From: Segatella copri
GTDB taxonomy: Bacteria; Bacteroidota; Bacteroidia; Bacteroidales; Bacteroidaceae
Length of the DNA stretch: 64,000 nucleotides
Assembly (NCBI RefSeq): GCF_015074785.1
Contig: NZ_CP042464.1
Coordinates: 1,550,001-1,614,000, forward strand
Reading direction: 5' to 3'
The notes beneath the pieces were generated by a model. That model searched no databases. It was not told the origin of the DNA and saw only the letters and a program-made list of their open reading frames with translations. Of this stretch, positions 42,669 through 51,822 are shown piece by piece. The position numbers and the translations under genes were made by a program. The first letter of the stretch is position 1, and every line of letters begins with the position of its first letter.

Positions 42669-43556
42669 TTAAGCAATACCATGAGCGGCAACATTCTTGT
42701 CGATGCGGCCAATCATACCCTGCAATGCCTTGCCAGGGCCACACTCTGTGAAGTCATCAGCACCATCAGCAATCATAGCCTGTACAGATGAAGTCCAACG
42801 TACAGAGCTTGTAAGCTGTGCGATGAGGTTCTGCTGAATCTCAGCTGGATCAGTATGAGGCTTACCATCTACATTCTGGTAAACCGGGCACTTAGGAGCT
42901 GAGAATGTAGTCTTCTCGATGGCAGCCTGAAGTTCATCCTTAGCTGGCTGCATCAATGGAGAGTGGAAAGCACCACCAACCTTCAAAGGCAATGCACGCT
43001 TAGCACCAGCAGCCTTCAGCTTCTCGCAAGCAGCATTGATAGCATCTACGTTACCTGAGATAACGAGCTGACCAGGGCAGTTGTAGTTAGCAGCAACTAC
43101 CACGTTGCCTTCTGTGCTCACCTCAGCGCAGACTTCCTCAACCTTCTCATCTGGCAAACCGATGATGGCAGCCATGGTACCAGGGTTAGCCTCGCAAGCC
43201 TTCTGCATAGCATTGGCACGGGCAGCAACAAGTTTCAAACCATCCTCGAAAGCCATAGCACCGGCAGCAACCAATGCAGAGAACTCACCGAGAGAGTGAC
43301 CAGCAACCATAGCTGGCTTGAACTCCTCACCCAGGCAAAGAGCAGAGATAACAGAATGGAGGAATACAGCAGGCTGGGTAACCTTGGTTTCCTTCAACTG
43401 ATCGTCGGTACCGGCGAACATGATATCAGTAATCTTGAAGCCGAGAATCTCGTCGGCCTTATCAAAAAGTTCTTTTGCCAATGCGTTGTTATCGTAGAGA
43501 TCCTTACCCATACCTACGAACTGAGAACCCTGTCCAGGGAAAACAAATGCTTTCAT
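42669..43556 (-). CDS. fabD: Malonyl-CoA:ACP transacylase
   Basis: The 295-residue protein has the acyltransferase nucleophile in MVAGHSLGEFSAL, the Gln in FPGQGSQFVGMG and the catalytic His in GGAFHSPLM. It loads malonyl groups on acyl carrier protein for fatty acid synthesis. A -7-like box (TACCTTTG, 43632-43625 minus strand) lies about 70 nt upstream; -33 is unclear. Confidence 0.96.
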   Translation of the reverse strand: MKAFVFPGQGSQFVGMGKDLYDNNALAKELFDKADEILGFKITDIMFAGTDDQLKETKVTQPAVFLHSVISALCLGEEFKPAMVAGHSLGEFSALVAAGAMAFEDGLKLVAARANAMQKACEANPGTMAAIIGLPDEKVEEVCAEVSTEGNVVVAANYNCPGQLVISGNVDAINAACEKLKAAGAKRALPLKVGGAFHSPLMQPAKDELQAAIEKTTFSAPKCPVYQNVDGKPHTDPAEIQQNLIAQLTSSVRWTSSVQAMIADGADDFTECGPGKALQGMIGRIDKNVAAHGIA

Positions 43557-43737
43557 TTTATCCTTATATTTTTTAGTTTATAAATAATATTCTGTAATAA
43601 ATATGAATTCTCTGAATTCGACTGCAAAGGTACAATAAAATTCTGAGAATCAGCAGAGAATATTAAAAAATAAAGTTATATATTCTAAATTACTACAAGA
43701 ATGGTAAAAACTTTCCATTCTGAATGCGGAACAGGCA

Positions 43738-43775
43738 TAAAAAAATCCCTAATGCCTTGCGGCAAAAGGGATCTT
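43738..43775 (-). terminator. Terminator after the rpsF-rpsR-rplI operon
   Basis: On the minus strand ATCCCTTTTGCC pairs with GGCATTAGGGAT around GCAA, followed by seven T. Confidence 0.8.
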
Positions 43776-43836
43776 TATATTAATTTGCTTTACAGTGCGA
43801 AAAATATCGTACTTCATACAAATTGATTGAGCAGGA

Positions 43837-44367
43837 TTATTCAGCTGCTGGAGCCTCTTCCTCAGCTGCAGCCTCAGCAGGTGCCTCAACTGGAGCCTCC
43901 TCAGCAGCAGGAGCTGCAACAGGAGCGTTCTCAGCAACAACGTTAACTGGAACCTTAACCTCAACCTCCTTGTGGTAGTGTACAGTAGCCTCGTACTCAC
44001 CAACCTTCTTAGCATCCTTCATAGTGATGATCTTGCGATCAACCTCGATGCCCTTCTTAGCGAGTTCCTCAGCAACAGTTGCAGCGTTAACTGAGCCATA
44101 GAGCTGACCAGTAGCGCTCACCTTAGCAGCGATAGTAAGAACAATGCCCTCGAGAGCCTCGCCCTTCTTAACAGCCTCAGCCTTGATAGCCTCAAGCTTG
44201 TGAGCCTGCTGCTTCAAATCCTCAGCCAACTGCTTCTTAGCAGATGGAGATGCGATAACAGCCTTACCTGTAGGGATAAGGAAGTTACGACCATAACCAC
44301 TCTTTACATTTACGATATCGTTCTTATATCCAAGACCGATAATATCTTGCTTCAAAATAATTTCCAT
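43837..44367 (-). CDS. rplI: 50S ribosomal protein L9
   Basis: The first 148 residues are canonical L9 (MEIILKQDIIGLGYKNDIVN, then GYGRNFLIPTGKAVIAS and KVSATGQLYGSVNA). A further 28-residue tail made of Ala, Glu, Pro and Val repeats (AAEEAPVEAPAEAAAEEEAP) is not part of the standard protein. It follows rpsR by 20 bp. Confidence 0.97.
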   Translation of the reverse strand: MEIILKQDIIGLGYKNDIVNVKSGYGRNFLIPTGKAVIASPSAKKQLAEDLKQQAHKLEAIKAEAVKKGEALEGIVLTIAAKVSATGQLYGSVNAATVAEELAKKGIEVDRKIITMKDAKKVGEYEATVHYHKEVEVKVPVNVVAENAPVAAPAAEEAPVEAPAEAAAEEEAPAAE

Positions 44368-44387
44368 TCTTCTTTATCCTCCTTAAA

Positions 44388-44657
44388 TTACTTCATCAAA
44401 TCGGTTACGTAAGGAAGCAAAGCGATCTGGCGAGCACGCTTTACAGCCTGTGCTACACGGCGCTGATACTTCAAAGATGTACCTGTGATACGACGTGGAA
44501 GGATTTTACCCTGCTCGTTCAAGAACTTCTTCAAGAACTCTGGATCCTTGTAGTCGATGTACTTAATACCGCTCTTCTTGAAACGGCAATACTTCTTCTT
44601 CTTTGTGTCGATAGAAGGAGCAGTCAAATAACGGATTTCTGATTTCTGATCTGCCAT
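44388..44657 (-). CDS. rpsR: 30S ribosomal protein S18
   Basis: Eighty-nine residues with the S18 core [19 protein letters not shown], then [20 protein letters not shown] and [13 protein letters not shown]. It binds S6 on the platform of the small subunit. rpsF ends 2 bp upstream, so translation is probably coupled. Confidence 0.98.
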   Translation of the reverse strand: MADQKSEIRYLTAPSIDTKKKKYCRFKKSGIKYIDYKDPEFLKKFLNEQGKILPRRITGTSLKYQRRVAQAVKRARQIALLPYVTDLMK

Positions 44658-44659
44658 GA

Positions 44660-45004
44660 TTAAGCCTCCTCTTTTTTACCAAGCTTTGCACGACGCTTCT
44701 CTGCGTAAGCGGCAGCATACTTGTCAAGTTTAACAGTCATGTAACGAATTACTTTCTCGTCGCGGCGATAAGCTGTTTCGAGCTTAGCGATAACAGTTGG
44801 CTCAGCCTTGAACTCAACCAAGCTGTAGAAGCCTGATGTCTTCTTCTCGATGTTGTAAGCCAACTTCTTCAAACCCCAAGCCTCTTTGTTCAGAATCTCA
44901 GCACCATTATCGGTGAGTACCTTCTCGAACTTAGCGACCGTTTCCTTCATCTGTTCATCAGACAAAACGGGAGTCAAAATGAAAACGGTTTCGTATTGAT
45001 TCAT
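44660..45004 (-). CDS. rpsF: 30S ribosomal protein S6
   Basis: The 114-residue protein begins [20 protein letters not shown] and has [20 protein letters not shown] and [19 protein letters not shown], all S6 marks. It is first in the S6-S18-L9 operon. Confidence 0.97.
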   Translation of the reverse strand: MNQYETVFILTPVLSDEQMKETVAKFEKVLTDNGAEILNKEAWGLKKLAYNIEKKTSGFYSLVEFKAEPTVIAKLETAYRRDEKVIRYMTVKLDKYAAAYAEKRRAKLGKKEEA

Positions 45005-45094
45005 ACTACTTTAAATGATTAAATATTAATATAAAAATTCTCATGCAAACCGGAAAATGTGTGCGAAAACACAGCCTTTTCACGAATTGCGGTG

Positions 45095-45125
45095 CAAAAT
45101 TACGACTTTTTCTTGAATTAACCAA
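45095..45125 (-). promoter_or_regulatory. Promoter of the rpsF-rpsR-rplI operon
   Basis: Minus strand TTG (45125-45123), 20 nt, TAATTTTG (45102-45095). Its -33 half interleaves with the divergent plus-strand promoter at 45113-45143. Confidence 0.75.
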
Positions 45126-45143
45126 ATATTTTTCGTACTTTTG
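45113..45143 (+). promoter_or_regulatory. Promoter of the small membrane protein gene
   Basis: TTG at 45113-45115, 20 nt, TACTTTTG at 45136-45143, then C. It overlaps the divergent ribosomal promoter by 13 bp. Confidence 0.7.
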
Positions 45144-45193
45144 CACAAAATAATTGTTAATAGTATAAAAACAACCTCTAAATTGTAAAGAAT

Positions 45194-45391
45194 ATGGCAA
45201 AAATGAATAAGAAACTGATTACTCTGCTCCATACCCTACCATCTATGGGCATGGCTTTCATCGTTTTAGGCGTCCTGCTGATGGTGGCCAGCTTTGCGTT
45301 TTCCATTCAGGGAAATAGCGTACTCTTCGCTGGCCTCTTTTTCATTCTGGCGGGAGTAGCCGGATTTGTATATTCATTAAAAAAAGGATAA
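45194..45391 (+). CDS. Small two-helix membrane protein, unknown function
   Basis: Sixty-five residues with two membrane helices (MAFIVLGVLLMVASFAF and VLFAGLFFILAGVAGFVYSL) and basic ends. I do not recognise the family. The frame has a good promoter and a terminator of its own, so I regard it as real. Confidence 0.75.
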   Translation: MAKMNKKLITLLHTLPSMGMAFIVLGVLLMVASFAFSIQGNSVLFAGLFFILAGVAGFVYSLKKG

Positions 45392-45417
45392 GCCGGTCAT
45401 CGACTTATCCTTTTTAT
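45379..45417 (+). terminator. Terminator after the small membrane protein gene
   Basis: AAAAAGGATAAG pairs with CTTATCCTTTTT around a 10-nt loop; it overlaps the last codons and stop of the gene. Confidence 0.85.
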
Positions 45418-45451
45418 ATCTTTGGGAATCTTTTCCCAATTACAGAATCAT

Positions 45452-46150
45452 TTAATCTTCGTTAGGAACTATCAGTTTGTATCCCTTACCATGGATATTG
45501 ATGATTTCAATCTGAGGATCGTCCTTCAAATGCTTACGGAGTTTGGTGATATAAACATCCATTGAGCGTGCATTGAAGTAATTGTCATCAATCCAGATGG
45601 TCTTCAAAGCAAAATCGCGCTGCAGAATTTCATTAGAGTGAGCACAGAGCAAAGCAAGAAGTTCATTCTCCTTGGTGGTAAGCTTGGTCTGCTTTTCACC
45701 AATGGTAAGAAGCTGCTTCTGTGTATCGAAGGTAAAGTCACCGATGTGATACATGGTAGACTCCTTGCTCTTCTTGCCACGTACGCGGCGGAGAATAGCC
45801 TCTACACGGAATACCAATTCTTCCATAGAGAATGGTTTGGTGATATAATCATCAGCACCAATCTTGAAACCTTCAAGGATATCTTCCTTCAATGTCTTGG
45901 CTGTAAGGAAGATGATAGGGAGGTCGGCATTGGTCTGACGAATTTCCTGTGCCAGGGTAAAGCCGTCCTTCTTTGGCATCATCACGTCGAGTACTGCAAT
46001 ATCAAACTTATTCTTATTGAATTCCTTATAACCTACCTCGCCATCAGGGCACAGAACTGTGGTAAATCCCTTTGCCTGCAAATATTCGCGAAGCAACATA
46101 CCTAAATTTTCATCGTCCTCGCAAAGCAAGATTTTAATTTTCTCTTCCAT
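45452..46150 (-). CDS. OmpR-family response regulator, RprY-like
   Basis: The 232-residue protein has a receiver domain (LLCEDDENLGMLLREYL, phospho-acceptor Asp in AVLDVMMPKKDGF, Lys in ITKPFSMEELV) and a winged-helix output domain ending YITKLRKHLKDD and GKGYKLIV. It resembles RprY of Bacteroides and lies 59 bp after its kinase gene. Confidence 0.9.
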   Translation of the reverse strand: MEEKIKILLCEDDENLGMLLREYLQAKGFTTVLCPDGEVGYKEFNKNKFDIAVLDVMMPKKDGFTLAQEIRQTNADLPIIFLTAKTLKEDILEGFKIGADDYITKPFSMEELVFRVEAILRRVRGKKSKESTMYHIGDFTFDTQKQLLTIGEKQTKLTTKENELLALLCAHSNEILQRDFALKTIWIDDNYFNARSMDVYITKLRKHLKDDPQIEIINIHGKGYKLIVPNED

Positions 46151-46209
46151 ATCTTTATTCTTTAAAATTATTAATATTCTTTTAATTCTTTATTCTGTTT
46201 CTTCAAGTC

Positions 46210-47703
46210 TTAACTGTGAATCACCGGCAACTTGATGGTAAAGGTTGTGCCCTTTCCCAATTCGCTATCTACCTTAATTTCACCATCATGAAGATCTACT
46301 ATCTTCTTGACATAAGCCAGTCCCAGTCCGAATCCCTTCACATCATGGACATTGCCCGTATGTACGCGGTAGAACTTGTCGAATATCTTCTTCAGATTCT
46401 CCTTCTTCATACCCAGACCGGTATCCGTAATCGAGAGATACAGATGTTCTTCATCATTCCAGGTCTTCATCGTAATGTTAAGCGGCTCGTCTGGCTTGCG
46501 GTATTTCACTGCATTGTCCATCAGATTGAAGATGACATTCTGGAAATGCACCTCGTCAACATAGAGTCCCGAATCGATGGCTTCGATATCGGTATAGACC
46601 TTACCACCTGTATGCTCAACGCGGAGCGAGAAGGAATTGGCAATATTCTCAACCATCTCGTTCAGATCGAGTTCTTTCTTCTTGAACACCGCCTTCTTGC
46701 GGTCGAACATACTCATCTGCAATACCTTTTCTACCAGGAAACGAAGACGCTTCGATTCATCGTTGATCACGTTACCCAAATGTTTCTGCATCTGTTCACT
46801 CTTTGCCACCGAAGTATCATTGAGCATCTGCGCTGCCAGACTGATACTGGCTATCGGCGTCTTCAGTTCGTGGGTCATATTATTGATGAAGTCGTTCTTT
46901 ATCTCAGTATATCTCTTTTGTCTGAAGATAACCACAATGGTAAAGATGAAGGTAATCAGCAGTACCAGCGTGAAGATGACACTAGGAATCATGAAGCGCA
47001 CACTGGAGAAGATATAGCTGTTCATATCCGGAAAATGTACCCTTACCACACCCATCTTCGACTGTGGGTCGTTGCGGAAGAGCACCTGTGAGTAGCTGTA
47101 TTCCTCACCCTCGTCCGTATAGTCTGGACAGCGGTAAACCTCTCGTCCATCCTGGGTAGTCACGGTGAAATGATAAGGTATGTTGATACCATTATTCATC
47201 ATCTCAGCCTTGAGGTCCTGATCGAGCTGCTTGAAGTTGATTCTCTCCTTCAGCGGCTTGTCTGATGCCGAATAAAGGATAGAATATACCACCTCATCCA
47301 GCAACGCTTTCTGATAGACATAGCGGTTCTTCACGATTTCCTGAAGCGACTTCTGTGTTTCTGTCAGCGAATTCTTATCGCTACGCAGTATCATCGCCTT
47401 CGGCATATTGCCAGGATGTGTGGCATTTGTCTTCAGCTCGAAAGTTGAATAAACTGCCGTTCCCTTGTTCTTATCTTTATTGGCCTTACGTTCTGTCTCG
47501 TTGACATTCTTTTCGAGATAGCGCAGAGTTTCATTAAGCTCCAAATTTCTTGAAGCTTGATACAGGGCTCTATTGACCGACTCGTCAAACTGTTCCTTCT
47601 TCATGTTTACCATCTCCTGGATGTAACTGAGCTGCAAGTACAGCAGCGCAAGGAACGAAAAGCCCATGATAATGGCTATGGTCCAAATCGTTTTCTTCTT
47701 CAT
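46210..47703 (-). CDS. Sensor histidine kinase, RprX-like
   Basis: The 497-residue protein has an N-terminal membrane helix (WTIAIIMGFSFLALLYLQLS), a periplasmic sensor of about 215 residues, a second helix (FMIPSVIFTLVLLITFIFTIVV), then HisKA (NNMTHELKTPIASIS, phospho-His) and HATPase_c boxes (LMDNAVKY, ITDTGLGMKKEN, GFGLGLAYVKKI). It pairs with the downstream response regulator. A -7 box lies immediately before the ATG. Confidence 0.92.
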   Translation of the reverse strand: MKKKTIWTIAIIMGFSFLALLYLQLSYIQEMVNMKKEQFDESVNRALYQASRNLELNETLRYLEKNVNETERKANKDKNKGTAVYSTFELKTNATHPGNMPKAMILRSDKNSLTETQKSLQEIVKNRYVYQKALLDEVVYSILYSASDKPLKERINFKQLDQDLKAEMMNNGINIPYHFTVTTQDGREVYRCPDYTDEGEEYSYSQVLFRNDPQSKMGVVRVHFPDMNSYIFSSVRFMIPSVIFTLVLLITFIFTIVVIFRQKRYTEIKNDFINNMTHELKTPIASISLAAQMLNDTSVAKSEQMQKHLGNVINDESKRLRFLVEKVLQMSMFDRKKAVFKKKELDLNEMVENIANSFSLRVEHTGGKVYTDIEAIDSGLYVDEVHFQNVIFNLMDNAVKYRKPDEPLNITMKTWNDEEHLYLSITDTGLGMKKENLKKIFDKFYRVHTGNVHDVKGFGLGLAYVKKIVDLHDGEIKVDSELGKGTTFTIKLPVIHS

Positions 47704-47831
47704 GGGGGCAAAGATAAGAAATTTCTTAATCAGTTAACTTAAAATCGTTAATTAATTATTCACTCTTTCTAGTTTTTAACATTTTTCGGTATTTTTAGTT
47801 TCGTATATAAAACTATATTTTCGTTTTCCAT

Positions 47832-47873
47832 AAAAAAAGAGAGGAAGTATACATATCACATGCACACTTCCCC
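47832..47873 (-). terminator. Terminator after fusA2
   Basis: On the minus strand GGAAGT pairs with ACTTCC across a loop with further internal pairing, followed by TCTCTTTTTTT. It lies about 70 bp beyond the fusA2 stop. Confidence 0.6.
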
Positions 47874-47939
47874 ATATTGGTCATATCAACATAAAATTTT
47901 AATTTATATAAGAGAGATTTTTCTCTAACCTAACAATTG

Positions 47940-50102
47940 CTATTCAGCATCCTTCTCCAATTCTGCCTCATGATCCGCAATCAGCTTACTCTGAATGTCG
48001 GAAGGAACCAACTCGTAGCTGGCAAACTTGGTAGTGAATGAAGCACGTCCACCTGTCAATGAACTCAGAGAGATGGAATAGCTGGCAAGTTCCTTCAGAG
48101 GAATCTTGGCACTCAACTTCTGGTAACCGGCCTCGCTGTCCATACCCATAATGAGAGCACGACGTCCCTGGAGATCACTCATCACATCACCCATGAAATC
48201 AGCAGGCACATAAACCTCAAGATCATAGATAGGCTCCAGAATCTTCGGACCAGCCTGTTTGAAGGCATCGCTGAACGCATGGCGGGCAGCAAGCATGAAC
48301 GAAAGTTCATTACTATCTACTGGGTGCATCTTACCATCATAAACGATGACACGTACATCACGTGCATAACTGCCCGTCAACGGACCATGTTCCATACAGT
48401 CCATAACACCCTTCAGAATAGCTGGCATGAAGCGGGCATCAATGGCACCACCAACCACAGAGTTGAGGAATACCAGCTTACCACCCCATGGCAAACTAAC
48501 CTCTTCACGGCTCTTGATATTCATCTTGAACTCCTGACCGTTGAAGGTAAATGACGTAGGATCAGGCATACCTTCTGCGTATGGTTCAACAATGAGATGC
48601 ACCTCACCAAACTGACCAGAGCCACCACTCTGTTTCTTATGGCGGTAGTCAGCACGAGCCTTCTTGGTAATAGTCTCACGATAAGGAATACGTGGCTCTT
48701 CGAAAGTCACATTGAGTTTTTCGTTGTTTTCCAGACGCCACTTCAGCGTGCGGAGATGGAACTCACCCTGTCCTCTTACGATTACCTGGCGCAATTCCTT
48801 GCTCTGATCAACAATCCAAGTAGGGTCTTCCTGGCGCATCTTCAGGAGTGCAGCCATCAGTTTCTCTGTATCCTGAACATTGGCAGCCTTGATAGCACGT
48901 GAATACTTAGGATTAGGATATTTAATGAAGTCGAAACGCCACTCAGCCCCCTTACCATTAAGGGTATTGCCGGTCTTCACGTCCTTCATCTTCACGGTAC
49001 AGCCAATATCACCGGCATTCAACTGTTCTACAGGCACACGGTTGGCACCCGCACAGGCATAAATCTGTCCGATACGCTCCTTGGAGCCACGATCTGCATT
49101 AGTCAGGTCGTCACCATTCTTGATAGAGCCGCTCATCACCTTGAAGTAGCTTACCTCACCGATATGAGGTTCCATACCAGTCTTGAAGAAATAAACACTC
49201 TCAGGACCATTGCTGTCTGGCGTAATTTCCTCACCACGTGTATTATGCAGTTTCGGCATCTCGCTTACGAAAGGAACCACATTGCCCAGGAATTCCATCA
49301 GGCGGTGAACGCCCATCGACTTACCTGCACAAACGCAGAACACAGGGAAGATGCTACGGCTAACCAATCCCTTGCGGATGCCCTCGCGAAGTTCATCTTC
49401 TGTCAGACTCTCGCTCTCGAAGAATTTCTCCATCAGTCCCTCATCGTTCTCGGCTGCAGCCTCAACAAGAGCCGTATGAAGTTCCATGGCTTTCTCCATT
49501 TCCTCTTCTGGAATATCTTCAATAATAGGAGCACCGCCCTCAGGCTTCCAAGAATATTTTTTCATCAATAAGACGTCAATGAGAGCATTGAAGCCTGAAC
49601 CGGTCTCGATAGGATATTGTATCTGCACACACTTAGAACCGTAAATGTCCTTCATGGTGGCTATGATATTATCAAAGTCGCACTTGTCTGAGTCGAGCTG
49701 GTTTACCAGAAAGATGACAGGTTTGCCCAACTTCTCTGTATAACGGAAGTTGTTCTGTGTACCTACTTCTGGACCATACTGACCATTGATAAGGATAACT
49801 GCCTGATCGGTAACATTGAGAGATGTAATGGCACCTCCCACGAAATCATCGCTACCTGGGCAATCTATAATGTTAAGCTTCTTGTTGTTCCACTCTACAT
49901 GAAAAACTGTAGGGAACACAGAGTAGCCGTATTCCAACTCAACTGGGAAGTAGTCGCTCACCGTATTTTTCGCTTCTACAGAGCCTTTACGCTTGATAAC
50001 GCCTGCTTCAAATAACATACTCTCGGCAAGTGTAGTCTTGCCGCTACCCGCACTGCCCAACAGCGCAATGTTTTTAATCTCATTTGTCTGATAAACTCTC
50101 AT
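47940..50102 (-). CDS. fusA2: EF-G paralogue EF-G2, lacking the catalytic His
   Basis: The 720-residue protein has the five-domain EF-G layout. The P-loop is GSAGSGKTTLAE, but the G3 motif reads DCPGSDD where EF-G has DTPGHVD, so the His that activates water for GTP hydrolysis is a Ser. The NKxD motif is NQLD. Domain IV contains GSGQFGEVHLIVEP and GSYARDVRVIVYDG. In Bacteroides an EF-G2 of this kind is known to support translation without GTP hydrolysis during carbon limitation; equivalence here is inferred from the same substitution. It is monocistronic. Confidence 0.87.
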   Translation of the reverse strand: MRVYQTNEIKNIALLGSAGSGKTTLAESMLFEAGVIKRKGSVEAKNTVSDYFPVELEYGYSVFPTVFHVEWNNKKLNIIDCPGSDDFVGGAITSLNVTDQAVILINGQYGPEVGTQNNFRYTEKLGKPVIFLVNQLDSDKCDFDNIIATMKDIYGSKCVQIQYPIETGSGFNALIDVLLMKKYSWKPEGGAPIIEDIPEEEMEKAMELHTALVEAAAENDEGLMEKFFESESLTEDELREGIRKGLVSRSIFPVFCVCAGKSMGVHRLMEFLGNVVPFVSEMPKLHNTRGEEITPDSNGPESVYFFKTGMEPHIGEVSYFKVMSGSIKNGDDLTNADRGSKERIGQIYACAGANRVPVEQLNAGDIGCTVKMKDVKTGNTLNGKGAEWRFDFIKYPNPKYSRAIKAANVQDTEKLMAALLKMRQEDPTWIVDQSKELRQVIVRGQGEFHLRTLKWRLENNEKLNVTFEEPRIPYRETITKKARADYRHKKQSGGSGQFGEVHLIVEPYAEGMPDPTSFTFNGQEFKMNIKSREEVSLPWGGKLVFLNSVVGGAIDARFMPAILKGVMDCMEHGPLTGSYARDVRVIVYDGKMHPVDSNELSFMLAARHAFSDAFKQAGPKILEPIYDLEVYVPADFMGDVMSDLQGRRALIMGMDSEAGYQKLSAKIPLKELASYSISLSSLTGGRASFTTKFASYELVPSDIQSKLIADHEAELEKDAE

Positions 50103-50293
50103 GACGCTTATAGATTTTTAAGGGTTATACTTAAATTTGCTAGTTGAAATCCACAGTCAAACCACCGGTTTTTCTGTTTCATGCTACTAAAGTACAAAAA
50201 AAATCGCACTTTGCCAAAAGTTTTGGGCAAAAAACTTCTGTTTTTTAAAACATATTAGTACTTTTGCACTTTGTTTAGACATGTTTTTGTCTT

Positions 50294-50312
50294 TACACCT
50301 TATTATATATAG
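50294..50312. repeat. 19-nt repeated motif, copy 2
   Basis: TACACCTTATTATATATAG, identical to 31733-31751; it lies 18 bp before the hemW start codon. Confidence 0.6.
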
Positions 50313-50330
50313 AAAAAGAAGTTCAGAAAT

Positions 50331-51467
50331 ATGGCAGGACTATACATACATATCCCCTTTTGTGAAAGCCGGTGCATCTACTGCGGTTTTTACAGTACCA
50401 CCTCCCTCAAGTTAAGGGATGATTACACTGATGCTCTCTGCCGGGAGATGCAGATGCGCCCGGCAAAAGCCGCTCTCGGAAGCAATGAAACTATCGAAAC
50501 CATCTATCTGGGCGGTGGAACCCCGAGTCAGCTCAACGGCTCCCAACTCAACCAGATTTTCTCTGCTATCAGAAAAAACTATACGCTGGCAGAGAATATG
50601 GAGATCACGATGGAATGCAATCCGGACGATGTAACCGGTGATTTCTGTGAAACGCTGAAGCAACTCCCCATCAACCGCATCAGCATGGGGGCACAGACCT
50701 TCTGTAACGAGCGTTTACGCTTTCTGCATCGCCGTCATAATGCCGGAGAGGTAGAAGAAGCCGTCACCCGACTCCGTAACATCGGCATCCGCAATATCAG
50801 TATCGACCTGATGTTCGGATTCCCCGAAGAATCTCTTTCCCAATGGATGAGCGATATCAGGCACGCCATACAGCTGGATGTGGAACACATATCTGCTTAC
50901 AGTCTGATGTACGAAGAGGGAACTCCCCTCTACCATATGCTGAAACAGGGAAAGATTAGCGAAATAGATGAAGAAACCAGTCGCAAGATGTATGAAGCCC
51001 TGATAGACCAGCTTACTGGAGCAGGCTACGAACATTATGAAATCAGCAATTTTGCCCGTCCGGGGTTCCGTTCACGCCACAACAGCAGTTACTGGCACGA
51101 GGTACCATATATCGGAATAGGAGCAGCCGCCCACTCCTACAATAGGAAGCAGCGCAGCTGGAATATCGAAAATATCCAGACTTATATTCGAAGCATCGGC
51201 GATGGCATTCTGCCTTCTGAGAGTGAACAGCTAGATATTTTCACCCGATACAACGATCTGATAACAACCGCCTTGCGAACAAGCGACGGAATAAACCTCA
51301 TGAAGATGGAGCAGGAATTCGGAAAAGAACTGGCAGACAGACTGCTCCAGGAAGCCCAGTCGCATATCAGCCGGGGGCTGATGAAAATAAAGAACGGCAG
51401 GCTCTCCCTCACTCGGGAAGGTCTTTACATATCGGATGATGTGATGAGTGATTTCATGATTATATAA
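50331..51467 (+). CDS. hemW: Radical SAM heme chaperone HemW
   Basis: The 378-residue protein starts GLYIHIPFCESRCIYCGFYS, containing the CxxxCxxC iron-sulfur motif with an extra Cys-free Phe-Tyr pair typical of HemW/HemN. TIYLGGGTPSQL binds SAM, and NRISMGAQTFCNERLRFLHR and HISAYSLMYEEGTPLY are family signatures. HemW delivers heme to respiratory proteins; it lacks the coproporphyrinogen oxidase-specific N-terminus. Confidence 0.93.
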   Translation: MAGLYIHIPFCESRCIYCGFYSTTSLKLRDDYTDALCREMQMRPAKAALGSNETIETIYLGGGTPSQLNGSQLNQIFSAIRKNYTLAENMEITMECNPDDVTGDFCETLKQLPINRISMGAQTFCNERLRFLHRRHNAGEVEEAVTRLRNIGIRNISIDLMFGFPEESLSQWMSDIRHAIQLDVEHISAYSLMYEEGTPLYHMLKQGKISEIDEETSRKMYEALIDQLTGAGYEHYEISNFARPGFRSRHNSSYWHEVPYIGIGAAAHSYNRKQRSWNIENIQTYIRSIGDGILPSESEQLDIFTRYNDLITTALRTSDGINLMKMEQEFGKELADRLLQEAQSHISRGLMKIKNGRLSLTREGLYISDDVMSDFMII

Positions 51468-51480
51468 TGGTTTCAACAAA

Positions 51481-51511
51481 CAAAAAAGCCTTGGAATCTA
51501 ATTCCAAGGCT
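51481..51511 (-). terminator. Terminator of the interrupted membrane-protein gene
   Basis: AGCCTTGGAAT and ATTCCAAGGCT form a perfect 11-bp stem around CTA, which is the stop codon of the minus-strand gene. On the minus strand it is followed by six T, so it ends that gene and converges on hemW. Confidence 0.85.
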
Positions 51512-51822
51512 CTAATTTCTTTAAACCATTTTTCTTGTATACTTCATAATAAAAAGCTTTAATGCTCTTGACCACTTGTATGGTAGATTTCTTTTTCTGC
51601 AACATAGGCTTAACCAGCTGCATCACAGCAAAACAAACTACCACAATAAGCAATACTACTGCCCAAGAGAGAATCTCACTCTGAATATTCAAAATTGGCT
51701 GGAGGCCAATGCCCAAAGCCACAGGCAGGATAAAACAGACCCAATCTATCGGGCTGTCAAGCTTGGTTGATTCGAAATATTCATCGCGTAATGCTTTTGG
51801 AGCATTCAAGATTACCTTAATT
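51498..51822 (-). pseudogene. Small membrane protein gene, 3' part, cut by IS insertion
   Basis: The frame reads (I)KVILNAPKALRDEYFEST, then two membrane helices (WVCFILPVALGIGLQPIL and WAVVLLIVVVCFAVMQLV) and a basic tail. It has no good start of its own; a TTG at 51809 is unlikely to serve. Its 5' part is at 53400-53458 on the other side of the IS element. Removing the element plus one ATT copy rejoins the frame as RLIPQIKVILNAPKAL. The family is a small two-helix membrane protein of unknown role. Confidence 0.8.

Noticed and set aside
47940..50102. Ribosomal protection (Tet) resistance protein
   Set aside because: Domain IV and the G3 substitution match EF-G2 rather than TetQ/TetM types, and no mobile element surrounds it.
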